Source: Gluconacetobacter azotocaptans (GTDB lineage Bacteria; Pseudomonadota; Alphaproteobacteria; Acetobacterales; Acetobacteraceae). Taken from it: DNA of 64,000 nucleotides. The position numbers and the translations under genes are program-made. The notes beneath the pieces are model-generated. The model saw nothing but the letters and a program-made list of their open reading frames with translations. It had not been told where the DNA came from and did not search any database. This document shows, in pieces, positions 40,750 to 49,444 of the stretch (the first letter of the stretch is position 1; every line of letters begins with the position of its first letter). The stretch covers positions 1 to 64,000 of the forward strand of contig NZ_JABEQF010000018.1 of assembly GCF_014174355.1 (NCBI RefSeq), written 5' to 3'.

Positions 40750-41628
40750 TCAGAACTCCAGGCTGAACAGGATATTGACGGTCATCACCAGCATAATCCC
40801 GCGCGCGAAGCCGCGCGGCATGATCGTGGCAACCGTGTCGTCCTGGCTGACCAGCAGCCCGGTCATGCACGACCCCAGCCCGACGAAGAATCCGACCAGG
40901 ATGAACTTCAGGGGAATGACCAGAAAATCCCATGCCGACATCGCCGTCAGGACATCGGAAAAGAACGTCCAGACCGACATGTTCATCACGCCGGTCGCAT
41001 GCGTCACGATGAAGCCCATCAGCAGGGAAATCAGGGCGAAGATGATCCCCAGCGTGAAACCGCCCAACGTGAAGGCGAAGGTCCGGGGCATCACCAGCAC
41101 CAGGAACGGATCGATGCCCTGCGCCTGCATGGCGCGGATCTGCCCCCCCAGGGTCAGCAGGCCGATTTCGGTCAGCGACAGCATGCCGCTGCGGCCCAGC
41201 AGGATGATGCCGACCAGGACCGGGGCGATTTCACGCACCAGCACCGATACCAGGATCGACCCCGTCATCTGCGCCATGCCGGCGAACCCCAGCCAGTAGG
41301 CGGCCTGCGACACCACCGTCAGGCCGGCCAGCGTAGCGGTGAAGACGGTGCTGAGAAACCCGCCCGCCACCACCTGGCGCAGGCTGAGCCGGAATTCGTA
41401 GCGGACGGTCCGACGCCACGAATTGGGACGCACGCTTTCGCGCAGCACCCCCCATCCGGCGCCGATCAGGACCAGCGCGAAACGGACCTGATGGCGCGTG
41501 ATGCGCCCGATCCACGCCAGCGGCGTCCTGGCCCGGCCGCACCAGGCCAGGATCCGGCGCCGGATCGACCCGTCCGGCGTTCCGTCGGGGGCCGCCTGTC
41601 CGGGCTGCGTGGCGGCTCCATCCGTCAT
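40750..41628 (-). CDS. MlaE-like permease
   Basis: About 292 residues; an integral membrane permease of the MlaE type, with hydrophobic segments near 115-135, 145-170, 190-215 and 240-285. The family core is recognisable as ILLGRSGMLSLTEIGLLTLGGQIRAMQAQGIDPFLVLVMPR, but the normally strict GRSGS...AE.G.M..TEQ..AL pattern has changes. Start: ATG within TGATG at the end of the cyclase-like gene, with AGGA eight bases upstream. Three nucleotides separate it from the ATPase-like gene. Confidence 0.75.
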   Translation of the reverse strand: MTDGAATQPGQAAPDGTPDGSIRRRILAWCGRARTPLAWIGRITRHQVRFALVLIGAGWGVLRESVRPNSWRRTVRYEFRLSLRQVVAGGFLSTVFTATLAGLTVVSQAAYWLGFAGMAQMTGSILVSVLVREIAPVLVGIILLGRSGMLSLTEIGLLTLGGQIRAMQAQGIDPFLVLVMPRTFAFTLGGFTLGIIFALISLLMGFIVTHATGVMNMSVWTFFSDVLTAMSAWDFLVIPLKFILVGFFVGLGSCMTGLLVSQDDTVATIMPRGFARGIMLVMTVNILFSLEF

Positions 41629-43985
41629 CACCGCCGTCCTGCCAGGACATAGGTGCGGGTCATCCCCGCCTGCGGCACGAAGAACCGCCCCCGTTCACGG
41701 AACAGGAAACGCTGCCGCAGGATCAGGTAGACCTCCTCGGTCACCTGGATGGTGCCGACGTCCGGCGCCCCCTGCGCCATCATCTCGGCCATGCCGATGG
41801 CATCGCCCCACAGGTTGAAGACCTTCGGGTCCTGACCCAGCAATCCGCCGAATACCGGCCCCACGTCGATTCCCATGCGGAAGACCGGCTCCAGGTCCGC
41901 CTTGGCCAGGATGGACAGCGAGGCCTCGCGCATGGCCAGCGCGGCGTTGGCCATGCGCTCGGCCGCACCGGGGTCGGGCGTGCGGGAACATCCCGCGACG
42001 CAGACCAGCCGGTGCCCCAGCATCTTGATCGAGTACAGTCCGCATTGACGCGCCACACCCTGCAACTGCGTGGCCAGCCCTTCCACCAGCGCCAGGACGG
42101 TCGCAGGCTCCCGATGCGACGACGTGATCATGTCCGAGAACGTGATGACCATGACGGCCACCGCCGGAAACAGCCCCTCCGGCACGGCGCCCGCCCCGTC
42201 CAGCGACCCCGGCGGGACCAGGAACCCGTCCCCGAACGCATGGTCCGCTTCCTCGGGCCGGGGTTCGTTCGCCAGTTCGTCGGCCGCCGCCGCCACCGCG
42301 CTATAATGCTGGGCGGCGAAGCGTGCCGCCACCACGCTCGCCATCATCGTCACGAAATGCGGCACCTGCCCCACGCGCGGCGCGTCCTCCAGCGTTATCA
42401 CGCCGACCGGCCCCGACGCCCCCACCACCGGCGCCAGGAACAGGCCCCGGCTGCCGAAGGTGCGCATGAACAGGCGGTAGAAATTGGCCGTGCGCGGATC
42501 GTTTCCGGCATCGTCCACGCTGATGGCGTCGCCGTGTGCCACCGCATCGAAAAAGGCGGTGAGGTCGTTGCGCGACAGTTCGAACCCGCCGGAATGGGCG
42601 TCATGCCGCGAATCGTAGCTGTCGACGCACAGCAAGGTCGCCCCGTCATGCATGATCCGCCAGACCGCCGCCCGCCGTGCCGACGCCAGTTCGGCCAGGC
42701 TGCGCGTCAGGATCAGGGCCTCGTCCGTCGGGTCGAACAGCTCGGGATAGGCCGCGACCCGCTGCAGGACCTGGCTTTCATATCCGGAAACGGCCTGGAA
42801 ACGTTCCAATTCCCGCGTCACATGGTCGGTCCGGCGGCCCTGGCGGAACAGCAGCGCGCCCAGCAGCATCGCCAGCAGCACGATCAGCAGAGAGAACATA
42901 AGATTCTGTCGGCCATCCACCATCGCGAAACCGGCGAAATCGCTTTCCGGCGCGACCAGCAGCAGCACCCATTTCTGCGCCGTCGCCGGCAGCGCCGCGG
43001 CGATGGTGACGAAATTGCGCTTGCGGCTGCGGACTGTATGGGGGCCGTAGCCCTCGACCCGATAGGCGTCGAAGGCCCCGGCCAGGACCGGATAGGTCTG
43101 GGGGTCGATCGTCATCTTCGACGGGTCCCACCCTGCGGCCTTCGCGATGTCGGCCATGCGGCGGCCGGCCAGCAAATGCCCGTCCTGGTCCACGATCAGG
43201 GCATGGCCGCTCTGCCCGATCTTCAGCGAATCGAGGAAATTGGTCAGTTCGTTCATCGACAGGTTGATCGCGAAGACATATTTGCGACCATTCAACCCCT
43301 GATAGGCGATCGATGCGGTGATGATCATCTGCCCGGTCTGCGCGATCAGGTAGGGCGCGGTCCAGAACAGCTGGCCCGACTGCATCGCACCCGTATACCA
43401 GGGGCGCGTGCGCGGATCGTAATTCGCCGCCGTGTTGCTTTCGGTCCGCAACGGCTTGCTCTGCGCGTCGAAGAACTGGTGCGTGAACTGCGCCGCCGCC
43501 CCTTCGCCGGTCAGTTCGGTGGTCTCCAGCCCCTTGCCGTTGGGATCGCGTTCGATCAGGCTGAAATGGCCCTCGGTGTCCGCCAGATAGAAGGAATGGA
43601 TCTGCGGCACGTGCCGCAACATGCTGCCGCCATAGGCGTTGAAGATCTTGCGGACGGCGGTCTCCGGCCCGTGTTCCAGCATGTCGCGGGCGATGACGGC
43701 CCCGGACGACGCGGGGGCCAGGTAATCGCCCACTTCCTGCGCGATATAATTCTGCTGGCTGGTCAGCAGGTCATGGGTCAGCCCCAGCGCGCCGCTGCGA
43801 ATCGTGCGGTAGGAATGAAAGCCGATCCCCGCGATGACCGCGATCACCAGGACAACGCCCAGGACCGGAACCCCGATGTGGAGCAGGAAGCGCCTGACCC
43901 GATCCGAATGGGCGGCGGCGGGATCCACAATCTCGTCAGCGGCCAATGATATCTTCCCGATCTGGTAGAGATACCGCCCCACCAT
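41628..43985 (-). CDS. Membrane sensor with dCache, GAF and degenerate class III cyclase domain
   Basis: A 785-residue protein. The first TM helix (FLLHIGVPVLGVVLVIAVIAG) is followed by a periplasmic double-Cache-like domain, which includes NYDPRTRPWY and LIVDQDGHLLAG, and a second TM near residue 365. A GAF-like domain (about 395-570) precedes a C-terminal class III nucleotide cyclase fold (about 605-785). The first metal aspartate is present (SDM), but the second lies in GHR instead of GDA, the transition-state Asn and Arg are replaced (GDAIGMAEMM for GDxVNxAxRM), and the base-selecting Asp is Asn (FNLWGD). The domain is therefore probably inactive. Its operon position with the Mla-like genes suggests it senses a ligand and controls them. 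Confidence 0.75.
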   Translation of the reverse strand: MVGRYLYQIGKISLAADEIVDPAAAHSDRVRRFLLHIGVPVLGVVLVIAVIAGIGFHSYRTIRSGALGLTHDLLTSQQNYIAQEVGDYLAPASSGAVIARDMLEHGPETAVRKIFNAYGGSMLRHVPQIHSFYLADTEGHFSLIERDPNGKGLETTELTGEGAAAQFTHQFFDAQSKPLRTESNTAANYDPRTRPWYTGAMQSGQLFWTAPYLIAQTGQMIITASIAYQGLNGRKYVFAINLSMNELTNFLDSLKIGQSGHALIVDQDGHLLAGRRMADIAKAAGWDPSKMTIDPQTYPVLAGAFDAYRVEGYGPHTVRSRKRNFVTIAAALPATAQKWVLLLVAPESDFAGFAMVDGRQNLMFSLLIVLLAMLLGALLFRQGRRTDHVTRELERFQAVSGYESQVLQRVAAYPELFDPTDEALILTRSLAELASARRAAVWRIMHDGATLLCVDSYDSRHDAHSGGFELSRNDLTAFFDAVAHGDAISVDDAGNDPRTANFYRLFMRTFGSRGLFLAPVVGASGPVGVITLEDAPRVGQVPHFVTMMASVVAARFAAQHYSAVAAAADELANEPRPEEADHAFGDGFLVPPGSLDGAGAVPEGLFPAVAVMVITFSDMITSSHREPATVLALVEGLATQLQGVARQCGLYSIKMLGHRLVCVAGCSRTPDPGAAERMANAALAMREASLSILAKADLEPVFRMGIDVGPVFGGLLGQDPKVFNLWGDAIGMAEMMAQGAPDVGTIQVTEEVYLILRQRFLFRERGRFFVPQAGMTRTYVLAGRR

Positions 43986-44065
43986 AGGCCGCGCCTGTCC
44001 GGGGTGCCAACCTTGGAAGGCTGTTTAAAAAGCGGGTCTGCCGACTACCCGGCGCACGTTGCCCA

Positions 44066-44082
44066 CGCGCTGCGGCAGCGCG
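44066..44082. terminator. Short stem-loop after dnaQ
   Basis: CGCGCTG and CAGCGCG form a 7-bp stem with a CGG loop, 14 nt downstream of the dnaQ stop on the - strand and before the start of the sensor gene. There is no T-run, so it is at best a weak terminator between the two operons. Confidence 0.3.
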
Positions 44083-44095
44083 GCCTCTCACCCCC

Positions 44096-44776
44096 TCAAC
44101 CTGTCCAGATCGGTTCCTTGATCTTTTCCAGGAAGCGCGCGTGCGCCGACAGTTCGCCGGCTGTCGGCACGATCGGGCGCGGCGACCGCTGGGCGGCATA
44201 GTCGTAGGTATAGGATACCTGGGCGGTGCCCCCATCCTGCACCGCCAGCCCCAGCCCGCGCTGGCGGCCGCCCATCAGTTCCAGATAGACTTCGGCCAGC
44301 AGGCGGCAATCCAGCAGGGCATTATGGGTGGTGCGGGCCGACAGATCGATGGAAAAGCGCCGGCACAGCGCATCCAGACTGTTCGGCAGGCCCGGATAGC
44401 GTTCGCGCGCGATGTCCAGCGTGTCGACCATGCGGTCCAGCGACAGCGGCGGCCGCTGCACGCGCTTCAGTTCGGCATTCAGGAAGCCGAAATCGAACCG
44501 CGCATTATGGGCGATCAGTTCGTCTTCCCCGATGAACTCCAGGAAGGCGTCGGCGATGTCCACGAATTTCGGCTTGCCCTCCAGATCCGCCAGCGTGATG
44601 CCATGCACCCGCGACGCCTCCTCGGGGATGTCACGCTCGGGATGGACCAGCACATGGTAATGCTGGCCGGTCGGCAGGTCGCCGACCAACTCCAGGGCCG
44701 CGATCTCGATCACCCGGTCGCCCCGTGCAGGGTCCAGGCCGGTGGTCTCGGTATCGAACAGGATCGCCCGTTTCAT
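44096..44776 (-). CDS. dnaQ: DNA polymerase III epsilon subunit
   Basis: A 226-residue DEDDh proofreading exonuclease. Exo I is FDTETTGLDP (7-16), Exo II is LIAHNARFDFGFLN, and Exo III is THNALLDCRLLAEVYLEL. It is of standard alphaproteobacterial length with the short C-terminal region that binds the alpha subunit. It overlaps coaE by 4 nt and ends the amidohydrolase-aroE-coaE-dnaQ operon. Confidence 0.95.
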   Translation of the reverse strand: MKRAILFDTETTGLDPARGDRVIEIAALELVGDLPTGQHYHVLVHPERDIPEEASRVHGITLADLEGKPKFVDIADAFLEFIGEDELIAHNARFDFGFLNAELKRVQRPPLSLDRMVDTLDIARERYPGLPNSLDALCRRFSIDLSARTTHNALLDCRLLAEVYLELMGGRQRGLGLAVQDGGTAQVSYTYDYAAQRSPRPIVPTAGELSAHARFLEKIKEPIWTG

Positions 44777-45402
44777 CCGCTATTCCCCTCGCGTTTGCAT
44801 GTTCGCGCGTCATCCGTCCGGCGCAACCGCGCGATCAGGCGCCTGACCCGCCGCGTCGTGTCGCCACGCGACAGGCCGGTCAGGATGACATCGTCGGCGC
44901 GCCGCCGCTTCTCGCGGTCCGGCATCTGCCGCGCGATGACCGCCTTGACCTGCTCGGGCGCCATCTTGCGCCGGCGGCGGACACGATAGGTCTGCACGTC
45001 CACGGGCGCCGAAACGACCACCACCCGGTCGCACGCCCGATCGCCGCCCGTTTCAAACAGCAGCGGCACGTCCAGCACCGCCCAGCGATGGCCCGACCGC
45101 CGCGCCCGGGCCAGGAAGCGCGCGCGTTCCTGGCGGACCAGCGGGTGGATGATCCCTTCCAGCCCCGCCATCAGGGCCGGGTCGCCGATCACCGCCCGGC
45201 GCAGGGCCGCACGATCCAGCACGCCATTCGAGACGGAGCCGGGCACCAGACGGGCAATGGCCGGCAGCGCCCGCCCGCCCGGCGCCTGCAGCGCATGGAC
45301 CACGGCATCGGCGTCGAACACCGGAAACCCAGCCCCCCGCAGCAGGCGCGCCACGGTCGATTTTCCCATCCCGATCCCGCCGGTCAGGCCCAGGACCCGC
45401 AT
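44773..45402 (-). CDS. coaE: Dephospho-CoA kinase
   Basis: A 209-residue P-loop kinase performing the last step of coenzyme A synthesis. LGLTGGIGMGKSTVARLL contains the Walker A, followed by DADAVVHAL and VLDVPLLFETG. One nucleotide from aroE and 4-nt overlap with dnaQ. The chosen ATG (MRVLGLTGG) is the family start; an upstream in-frame start would lie inside aroE. The C terminus is unusually basic. Confidence 0.94.
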   Translation of the reverse strand: MRVLGLTGGIGMGKSTVARLLRGAGFPVFDADAVVHALQAPGGRALPAIARLVPGSVSNGVLDRAALRRAVIGDPALMAGLEGIIHPLVRQERARFLARARRSGHRWAVLDVPLLFETGGDRACDRVVVVSAPVDVQTYRVRRRRKMAPEQVKAVIARQMPDREKRRRADDVILTGLSRGDTTRRVRRLIARLRRTDDARTCKREGNSG

Positions 45403-45403
45403 G

Positions 45404-46258
45404 TCAGCCCGCCAGATCGGCGTCGAGCAGCGCCTGGAGTTCGGCATCCACCACCGGATCGACGCCGAACCATTCCCGAAAGCCCAGCCGCGCCTGGTGC
45501 AGCAGCATGCCCAGCCCGTCCACCGTCGGCAATCCACAGTCCCGCGCGGCGCGCAGCAGCGGCGTCATGCGCGGGACATAGACGATGTCGCAGACGGCCA
45601 TGCCGTCCGGCGCCCGCGCCAGGCTGGGCGCGAACAGGTCGTCCGGCCCGCCATGCATGCCCAGCGACGTCGTGTTCACCAGCGCGGCGTAATCCAGCAG
45701 GCTGTCTTCCCACCGCGCCCAGTCGACGATCGTGATGCCGTCCAGCATCCCGGCCAGGGCCTCGGCCCGGCCGCGGGTCCTGTTGGTGACGGCGACCGGC
45801 ACACCCCGGTCCAGCAGGCTGGCCGCGATGGCCCGCGCGGCCCCTCCCGCCCCCAGCAGCAGGACGGGCCCCCGCGTCACGTCGACGCCGTGCGCTTCCA
45901 GATTGGCGACGAACCCGTCGCCGTCGGTCGAATGCGCCTCGATCCGTCCATCGGCGGCGAACACCAGCGTGTTGACCGACCCCGACCGCTGGGCCGACCG
46001 GTGCAGGGTGTCGGCGATGGCGAACGCCGCCTCCTTGTGCGGGATGGTCACGTTGGCGCCACGGAATCCGGCGGCCTGCAGGCCCCGGATTGCGGTCTCG
46101 AACAGGCCGGGCCGAACCGGCAGGGGCACGTACGCCCCGTCGATGCCATGCCGCGCCAGCCAGAAATTATGCAGCAGGGGCGAACGGGAGTGCGCGACCG
46201 GCCAGCCGATGACACCGGCCAGCATCGTGCGGCCGGTCAGGGTAGGACGCGCGCTCAT
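45404..46258 (-). CDS. aroE: Shikimate dehydrogenase
   Basis: A 284-residue NADP-dependent enzyme of aromatic amino acid synthesis. VIGWPVAHSRSPLLHN is the shikimate-binding start, then NVTIPHKE, the Rossmann LLLGAGGAARA with NRT nearby, NTTSLGM and DGLGMLLHQA. Start ATG overlaps the stop of the upstream amidohydrolase gene (ATGA). Catalytic Lys is in IPHKEAA. Confidence 0.93.
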   Translation of the reverse strand: MSARPTLTGRTMLAGVIGWPVAHSRSPLLHNFWLARHGIDGAYVPLPVRPGLFETAIRGLQAAGFRGANVTIPHKEAAFAIADTLHRSAQRSGSVNTLVFAADGRIEAHSTDGDGFVANLEAHGVDVTRGPVLLLGAGGAARAIAASLLDRGVPVAVTNRTRGRAEALAGMLDGITIVDWARWEDSLLDYAALVNTTSLGMHGGPDDLFAPSLARAPDGMAVCDIVYVPRMTPLLRAARDCGLPTVDGLGMLLHQARLGFREWFGVDPVVDAELQALLDADLAG

Positions 46259-47055
46259 ACGGTATGACGCGCCCAGGCCTGGGGCAGCACCCGGGCCAGG
46301 CGGTCCGCCCATTCGCGCTGGCCGCGCGCATCCGCCACCAGATCCTGCCGGATTTCCAGCTCCACATAGGCCAGGCCGTTGCGCTCGGCATGGACGGGAA
46401 TCGTGTAGTCGCTGCCGTCGGTCAGGGCATAGGGCTCGTTGTCGCCGACCAGCAGGCCGCCTTCCTGCTCCAGCAACGATCTGACGATCAGGCCGAAGCG
46501 CGGCGCGCGGTTATGCAGCACCCCGGCATGCCACGGCCGGGGCATGCCACCCATCTCCGGCGTGAAGCTGTGCAGGGCCACGACCACCGTGGATTGCCCG
46601 TGCCGCGCCGCCAGTTCGTCGGCGATGCGCGCGTGATAGGGACGGAAGATCTCGTCCTCGCGCCGGGCAATGTCGGCCGCGTCCAGTTCCAGATTGGCAG
46701 GCACGTCGGTCCCGTCGCTGACCCGCACGACCGAGGTCGGATGACCCGGCGCCCGATTGCAGTCGATTACCAGCCGCGAATAGACCTGCTCGATCAGGAT
46801 CGTATCCAGCCGCTCGGCCAGCAGACGGCCCATGCCCGCCATGCCGATGTCCCAGGCGATATGCCGGTCCCAGTCGGACGCCGGCACACCCAGGTCCCCC
46901 AGGCATGACGGAACCGCACGGCCCGCATGGTCGCTGAGCAGCAGGAACGGCGACGCGCCCGATCGCCCATGGACGCCGACCGGCGCCGGGTCGCGGGCGC
47001 CCAGCAGCGTCCCCGACGCCAGGCCGCCGCCACGCGGCGCGTCATCCTGTGGCAT
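46255..47055 (-). CDS. N-formylglutamate amidohydrolase family protein, copy 1
   Basis: A 266-residue protein of the FGase family. It shows LLLSDHAGRAVPS, AWDIGMAGMGR, YSRLVIDCNR, and VVALHSFTP with putative zinc-binding histidines. The last step of histidine degradation is the classical role, but no hut genes are nearby; other amidohydrolase substrates are possible. The start with GAGGA eight bases before ATG is preferred; an ATG at 47082 adds nine residues. It is the first gene of the aroE-coaE-dnaQ operon. Confidence 0.75.
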   Translation of the reverse strand: MPQDDAPRGGGLASGTLLGARDPAPVGVHGRSGASPFLLLSDHAGRAVPSCLGDLGVPASDWDRHIAWDIGMAGMGRLLAERLDTILIEQVYSRLVIDCNRAPGHPTSVVRVSDGTDVPANLELDAADIARREDEIFRPYHARIADELAARHGQSTVVVALHSFTPEMGGMPRPWHAGVLHNRAPRFGLIVRSLLEQEGGLLVGDNEPYALTDGSDYTIPVHAERNGLAYVELEIRQDLVADARGQREWADRLARVLPQAWARHTV

Positions 47056-47148
47056 CGCTTCAATCCTCAACGTGCATTGCATCCTGCTACTGGCTTTAAC
47101 CTGCCCGCCTGTCGCGCGAAAGCCGTTCGCGCGAAAGCCGTCCGGCGC

Positions 47149-47745
47149 CTACGCGCCGCTGGCCAGGCGGCGAATCCGATCCTCGGCCCCGGCCTCGTCC
47201 CAGCGGACCGGTCCGACGATGCGCAGCACCTCGCGCCCCTGGCGATCGACCAGCAGGCTCAGCGGCACCCCCTCCTCGCGCAGTGCGGTGGGGATCTGCA
47301 TCTGCGGGTCGCACAGAACCGGAAGCCCCGCGATGGCGCGCGCCTTGTAGAACCGACGCACCGTCGCCGCCCCGCCCCGATCGACGGACACCGGCAGCAC
47401 CGCGATGTCGCCCGTCGCCGACAATCGCGCGGCCAGACGCGACAGGGCCGGCATTTCGGCCACGCAGGGCTGGCACCAGGTGGCCCATAGGTTCAGGATC
47501 ACGATCCGTCCGCGCCAGTCGGCCAGATGCCGCGCCGCACCGCCTTCGTCCGTGAAGTCGATGGCCGGAAGCGGGGTCGGCGCATGCCCCTTCAGGCCCG
47601 ACAGCGAGACGGGCGCCGGTTCGTCCGCCGCCCGCGCGCCGGACGGTGCGAGGATGGAATTGCACCCGAGCCATGCGGCCAGTAGGGTGCCGCCGTTCGC
47701 GAGCAGGGCGCGGCGATCAACGGATGTCGACAGGGTCTGGGGCAT
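47149..47745 (-). CDS. TlpA-like thioredoxin-fold protein, exported
   Basis: A 198-residue protein with an N-terminal signal region containing a twin arginine ([17 protein letters not shown]), followed by a thioredoxin fold with the redox motif [16 protein letters not shown]. The cis-proline loop GVPLSLLVD is present. TlpA proteins reduce periplasmic or cytochrome-related cysteines. Its start codon lies only 3 nt from the argH start on the other strand, with no clear ribosome site, so a leader-poor transcript or an internal start should be considered. Confidence 0.8.
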   Translation of the reverse strand: MPQTLSTSVDRRALLANGGTLLAAWLGCNSILAPSGARAADEPAPVSLSGLKGHAPTPLPAIDFTDEGGAARHLADWRGRIVILNLWATWCQPCVAEMPALSRLAARLSATGDIAVLPVSVDRGGAATVRRFYKARAIAGLPVLCDPQMQIPTALREEGVPLSLLVDRQGREVLRIVGPVRWDEAGAEDRIRRLASGA

Positions 47746-47748
47746 GGA

Positions 47749-49200
47749 ATGTCTGTGAACGAAAAAAGCAGCGCAGGGAACGGCGAAAACAGCGCGGGCA
47801 ACGACGCGGCGCAGGCCAATGCCCAGTGGGGCGGACGGTTCGCGGGCGGGCCGTCGGCGATCATGCAGGAAATAAATGCCTCGATCGGGTTCGACAAGGC
47901 ATTGTGGCGGCAGGATATCGCGGGGTCGCTGGCCCATGCCGCCATGCTGGCCCGGACCGGCATCATCTCGGCGCAGGACGAGGCCGAAATCCGTCAGGGC
48001 CTGACCGAAATCGGGCAGGAGATCGAGGCCGGACGTTTCGTCTTCAGCACCGCGCTGGAAGACATCCACATGAATATCGAGGCGCGCCTGTCCGAGCGAA
48101 TCGGCGAGGCCGGCAAGCGCCTGCATACCGCCCGGTCGCGCAACGACCAGGTCGCGACCGATTTCCGCCTGTGGGTCCGCGACGCCATCGACGGGCTGGA
48201 CGCGCAGGTCGCGGCCCTGATGCGCGCCCTGTGCCGCCGCGCGCAGGAGCATGCCGCCGACCCCATGCCCGGCTTCACGCACCTGCAGACCGCCCAACCC
48301 GTGACCTTCGGCCATCATCTGATGGCCTATGTCGAGATGCTGGGCCGCGATCGCGGCCGCCTGGCCGACACCCGCCGCCGCCTGAACGAATGCCCCCTGG
48401 GGTCGGCGGCGCTGGCGGGCACGTCCTTCCCGATCGACCGGCGGATGACCGCCGCGACCCTGGGGTTCGACCGGCCGACCGCCAATTCGCTGGACGCGGT
48501 GTCCGATCGCGATTTCGCTTTGGAATATCTGTCGGCGCTGTCGATCATGGGCATGCACCTGTCGCGCCTGTCCGAGGAAATCGTGATCTGGTGCTCGGCC
48601 CCGTTCGCCTTCGTGCGCCTGTCCGATGCCTTCACGACCGGCTCGTCCATCATGCCGCAGAAGCGCAACCCGGACGCCGCCGAACTGGTCCGCGCCAAGA
48701 TCGGCCGCGTCAGCGGCGCGCTGGTGGGGCTGCTGACCGTCATGAAGGGCCTGCCGCTGGCCTATGCCAAGGACATGCAGGAGGACAAGGAACCGGTCTT
48801 CGCCGCGACCGACGCCGCCGCCCTGTCGCTGGCGGCGTGCGACGGCATGGTCCGCGACCTCGCGGCCAATACCGACCGGATGCGCGCCTATGCCGGATCG
48901 GGCTATTCGACCGCGACCGACCTGGCCGACTGGCTGGTCAGGGTGCTGAAACTTCCGTTCCGCACCGCCCATCATGTGACCGGGCGGCTGGTCGGCCTGG
49001 CCGAAAGCCGGGGCGTCGATCTGGCGCAACTGTCGCTTGAGGACATGCAGGCCGAGGAACCCGGCATCACCCAGGACATCTTCTCGGTCCTGACGGTCGA
49101 GGCCTCGATCGCGTCGCGCATCAGCGAGGGCGGCACCGCCCCCGGCAATGTCCGCGCACAGGCGACGCGCTGGCTGACGGAACTGGAGGGCGCGGTATGA
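47749..49200 (+). CDS. argH: Argininosuccinate lyase
   Basis: A 483-residue enzyme of the fumarase/aspartase superfamily. Signatures are [20 protein letters not shown], the catalytic [13 protein letters not shown] and the [12 protein letters not shown] loop. The first 25 residues are Ala/Asn-rich and extend past the usual start. The start ATG is 3 nt from the tlpA-like start. Its stop overlaps the lptM start by 4 nt. Last step of arginine synthesis. Confidence 0.96.
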   Translation: MSVNEKSSAGNGENSAGNDAAQANAQWGGRFAGGPSAIMQEINASIGFDKALWRQDIAGSLAHAAMLARTGIISAQDEAEIRQGLTEIGQEIEAGRFVFSTALEDIHMNIEARLSERIGEAGKRLHTARSRNDQVATDFRLWVRDAIDGLDAQVAALMRALCRRAQEHAADPMPGFTHLQTAQPVTFGHHLMAYVEMLGRDRGRLADTRRRLNECPLGSAALAGTSFPIDRRMTAATLGFDRPTANSLDAVSDRDFALEYLSALSIMGMHLSRLSEEIVIWCSAPFAFVRLSDAFTTGSSIMPQKRNPDAAELVRAKIGRVSGALVGLLTVMKGLPLAYAKDMQEDKEPVFAATDAAALSLAACDGMVRDLAANTDRMRAYAGSGYSTATDLADWLVRVLKLPFRTAHHVTGRLVGLAESRGVDLAQLSLEDMQAEEPGITQDIFSVLTVEASIASRISEGGTAPGNVRAQATRWLTELEGAV

Positions 49201-49352
49201 CACCGATCCGCGCCAGGACCGGTCTGGGCGCCCTGCTGCTGCTGGCAGCCCTGGCCACCAGCCTTGCCGCCTGCGGCAAGAAAGGCCCGCCCGAAGCCCC
49301 CGGCCCGGCCTCGAAGATGACCTACCCCCGCACCTATCCGGCACCGGACTGA
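49197..49352 (+). CDS. lptM: Small lipoprotein of the LptM (YifL) family
   Basis: A 51-residue lipoprotein: a short positive start, a hydrophobic core [14 protein letters not shown], then lipobox L-A-A-C followed by [10 protein letters not shown]. The C-G-x-K-G-P pattern right after the lipobox is characteristic of LptM, which helps LptD mature in E. coli. It overlaps argH by 4 nt (ATGA), the usual gene neighbourhood in proteobacteria. Confidence 0.88.
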   Translation: MTPIRARTGLGALLLLAALATSLAACGKKGPPEAPGPASKMTYPRTYPAPD

Positions 49353-49396
49353 CGCCGGCCGGGGCGGCGGCATAAGGTCGGGCTCTGCCCGAACCC

Positions 49397-49418
49397 GGCA
49401 AGGGCCTCGGCCCTTGCC
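49397..49418. terminator. Bidirectional stem-loop between lptM and the TIGR02302 gene
   Basis: GGCAAGGGCC and GGCCCTTGCC form a perfect 10-bp stem around a 2-nt TC loop. A second hairpin (TCGGGC/GCCCGA) lies just before it. Placed between two converging genes, it probably ends transcription from both sides, although no long T-run is present. Confidence 0.55.
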
Positions 49419-49444
49419 TTCGCCTGCCCTGATGAGATGCAAAA

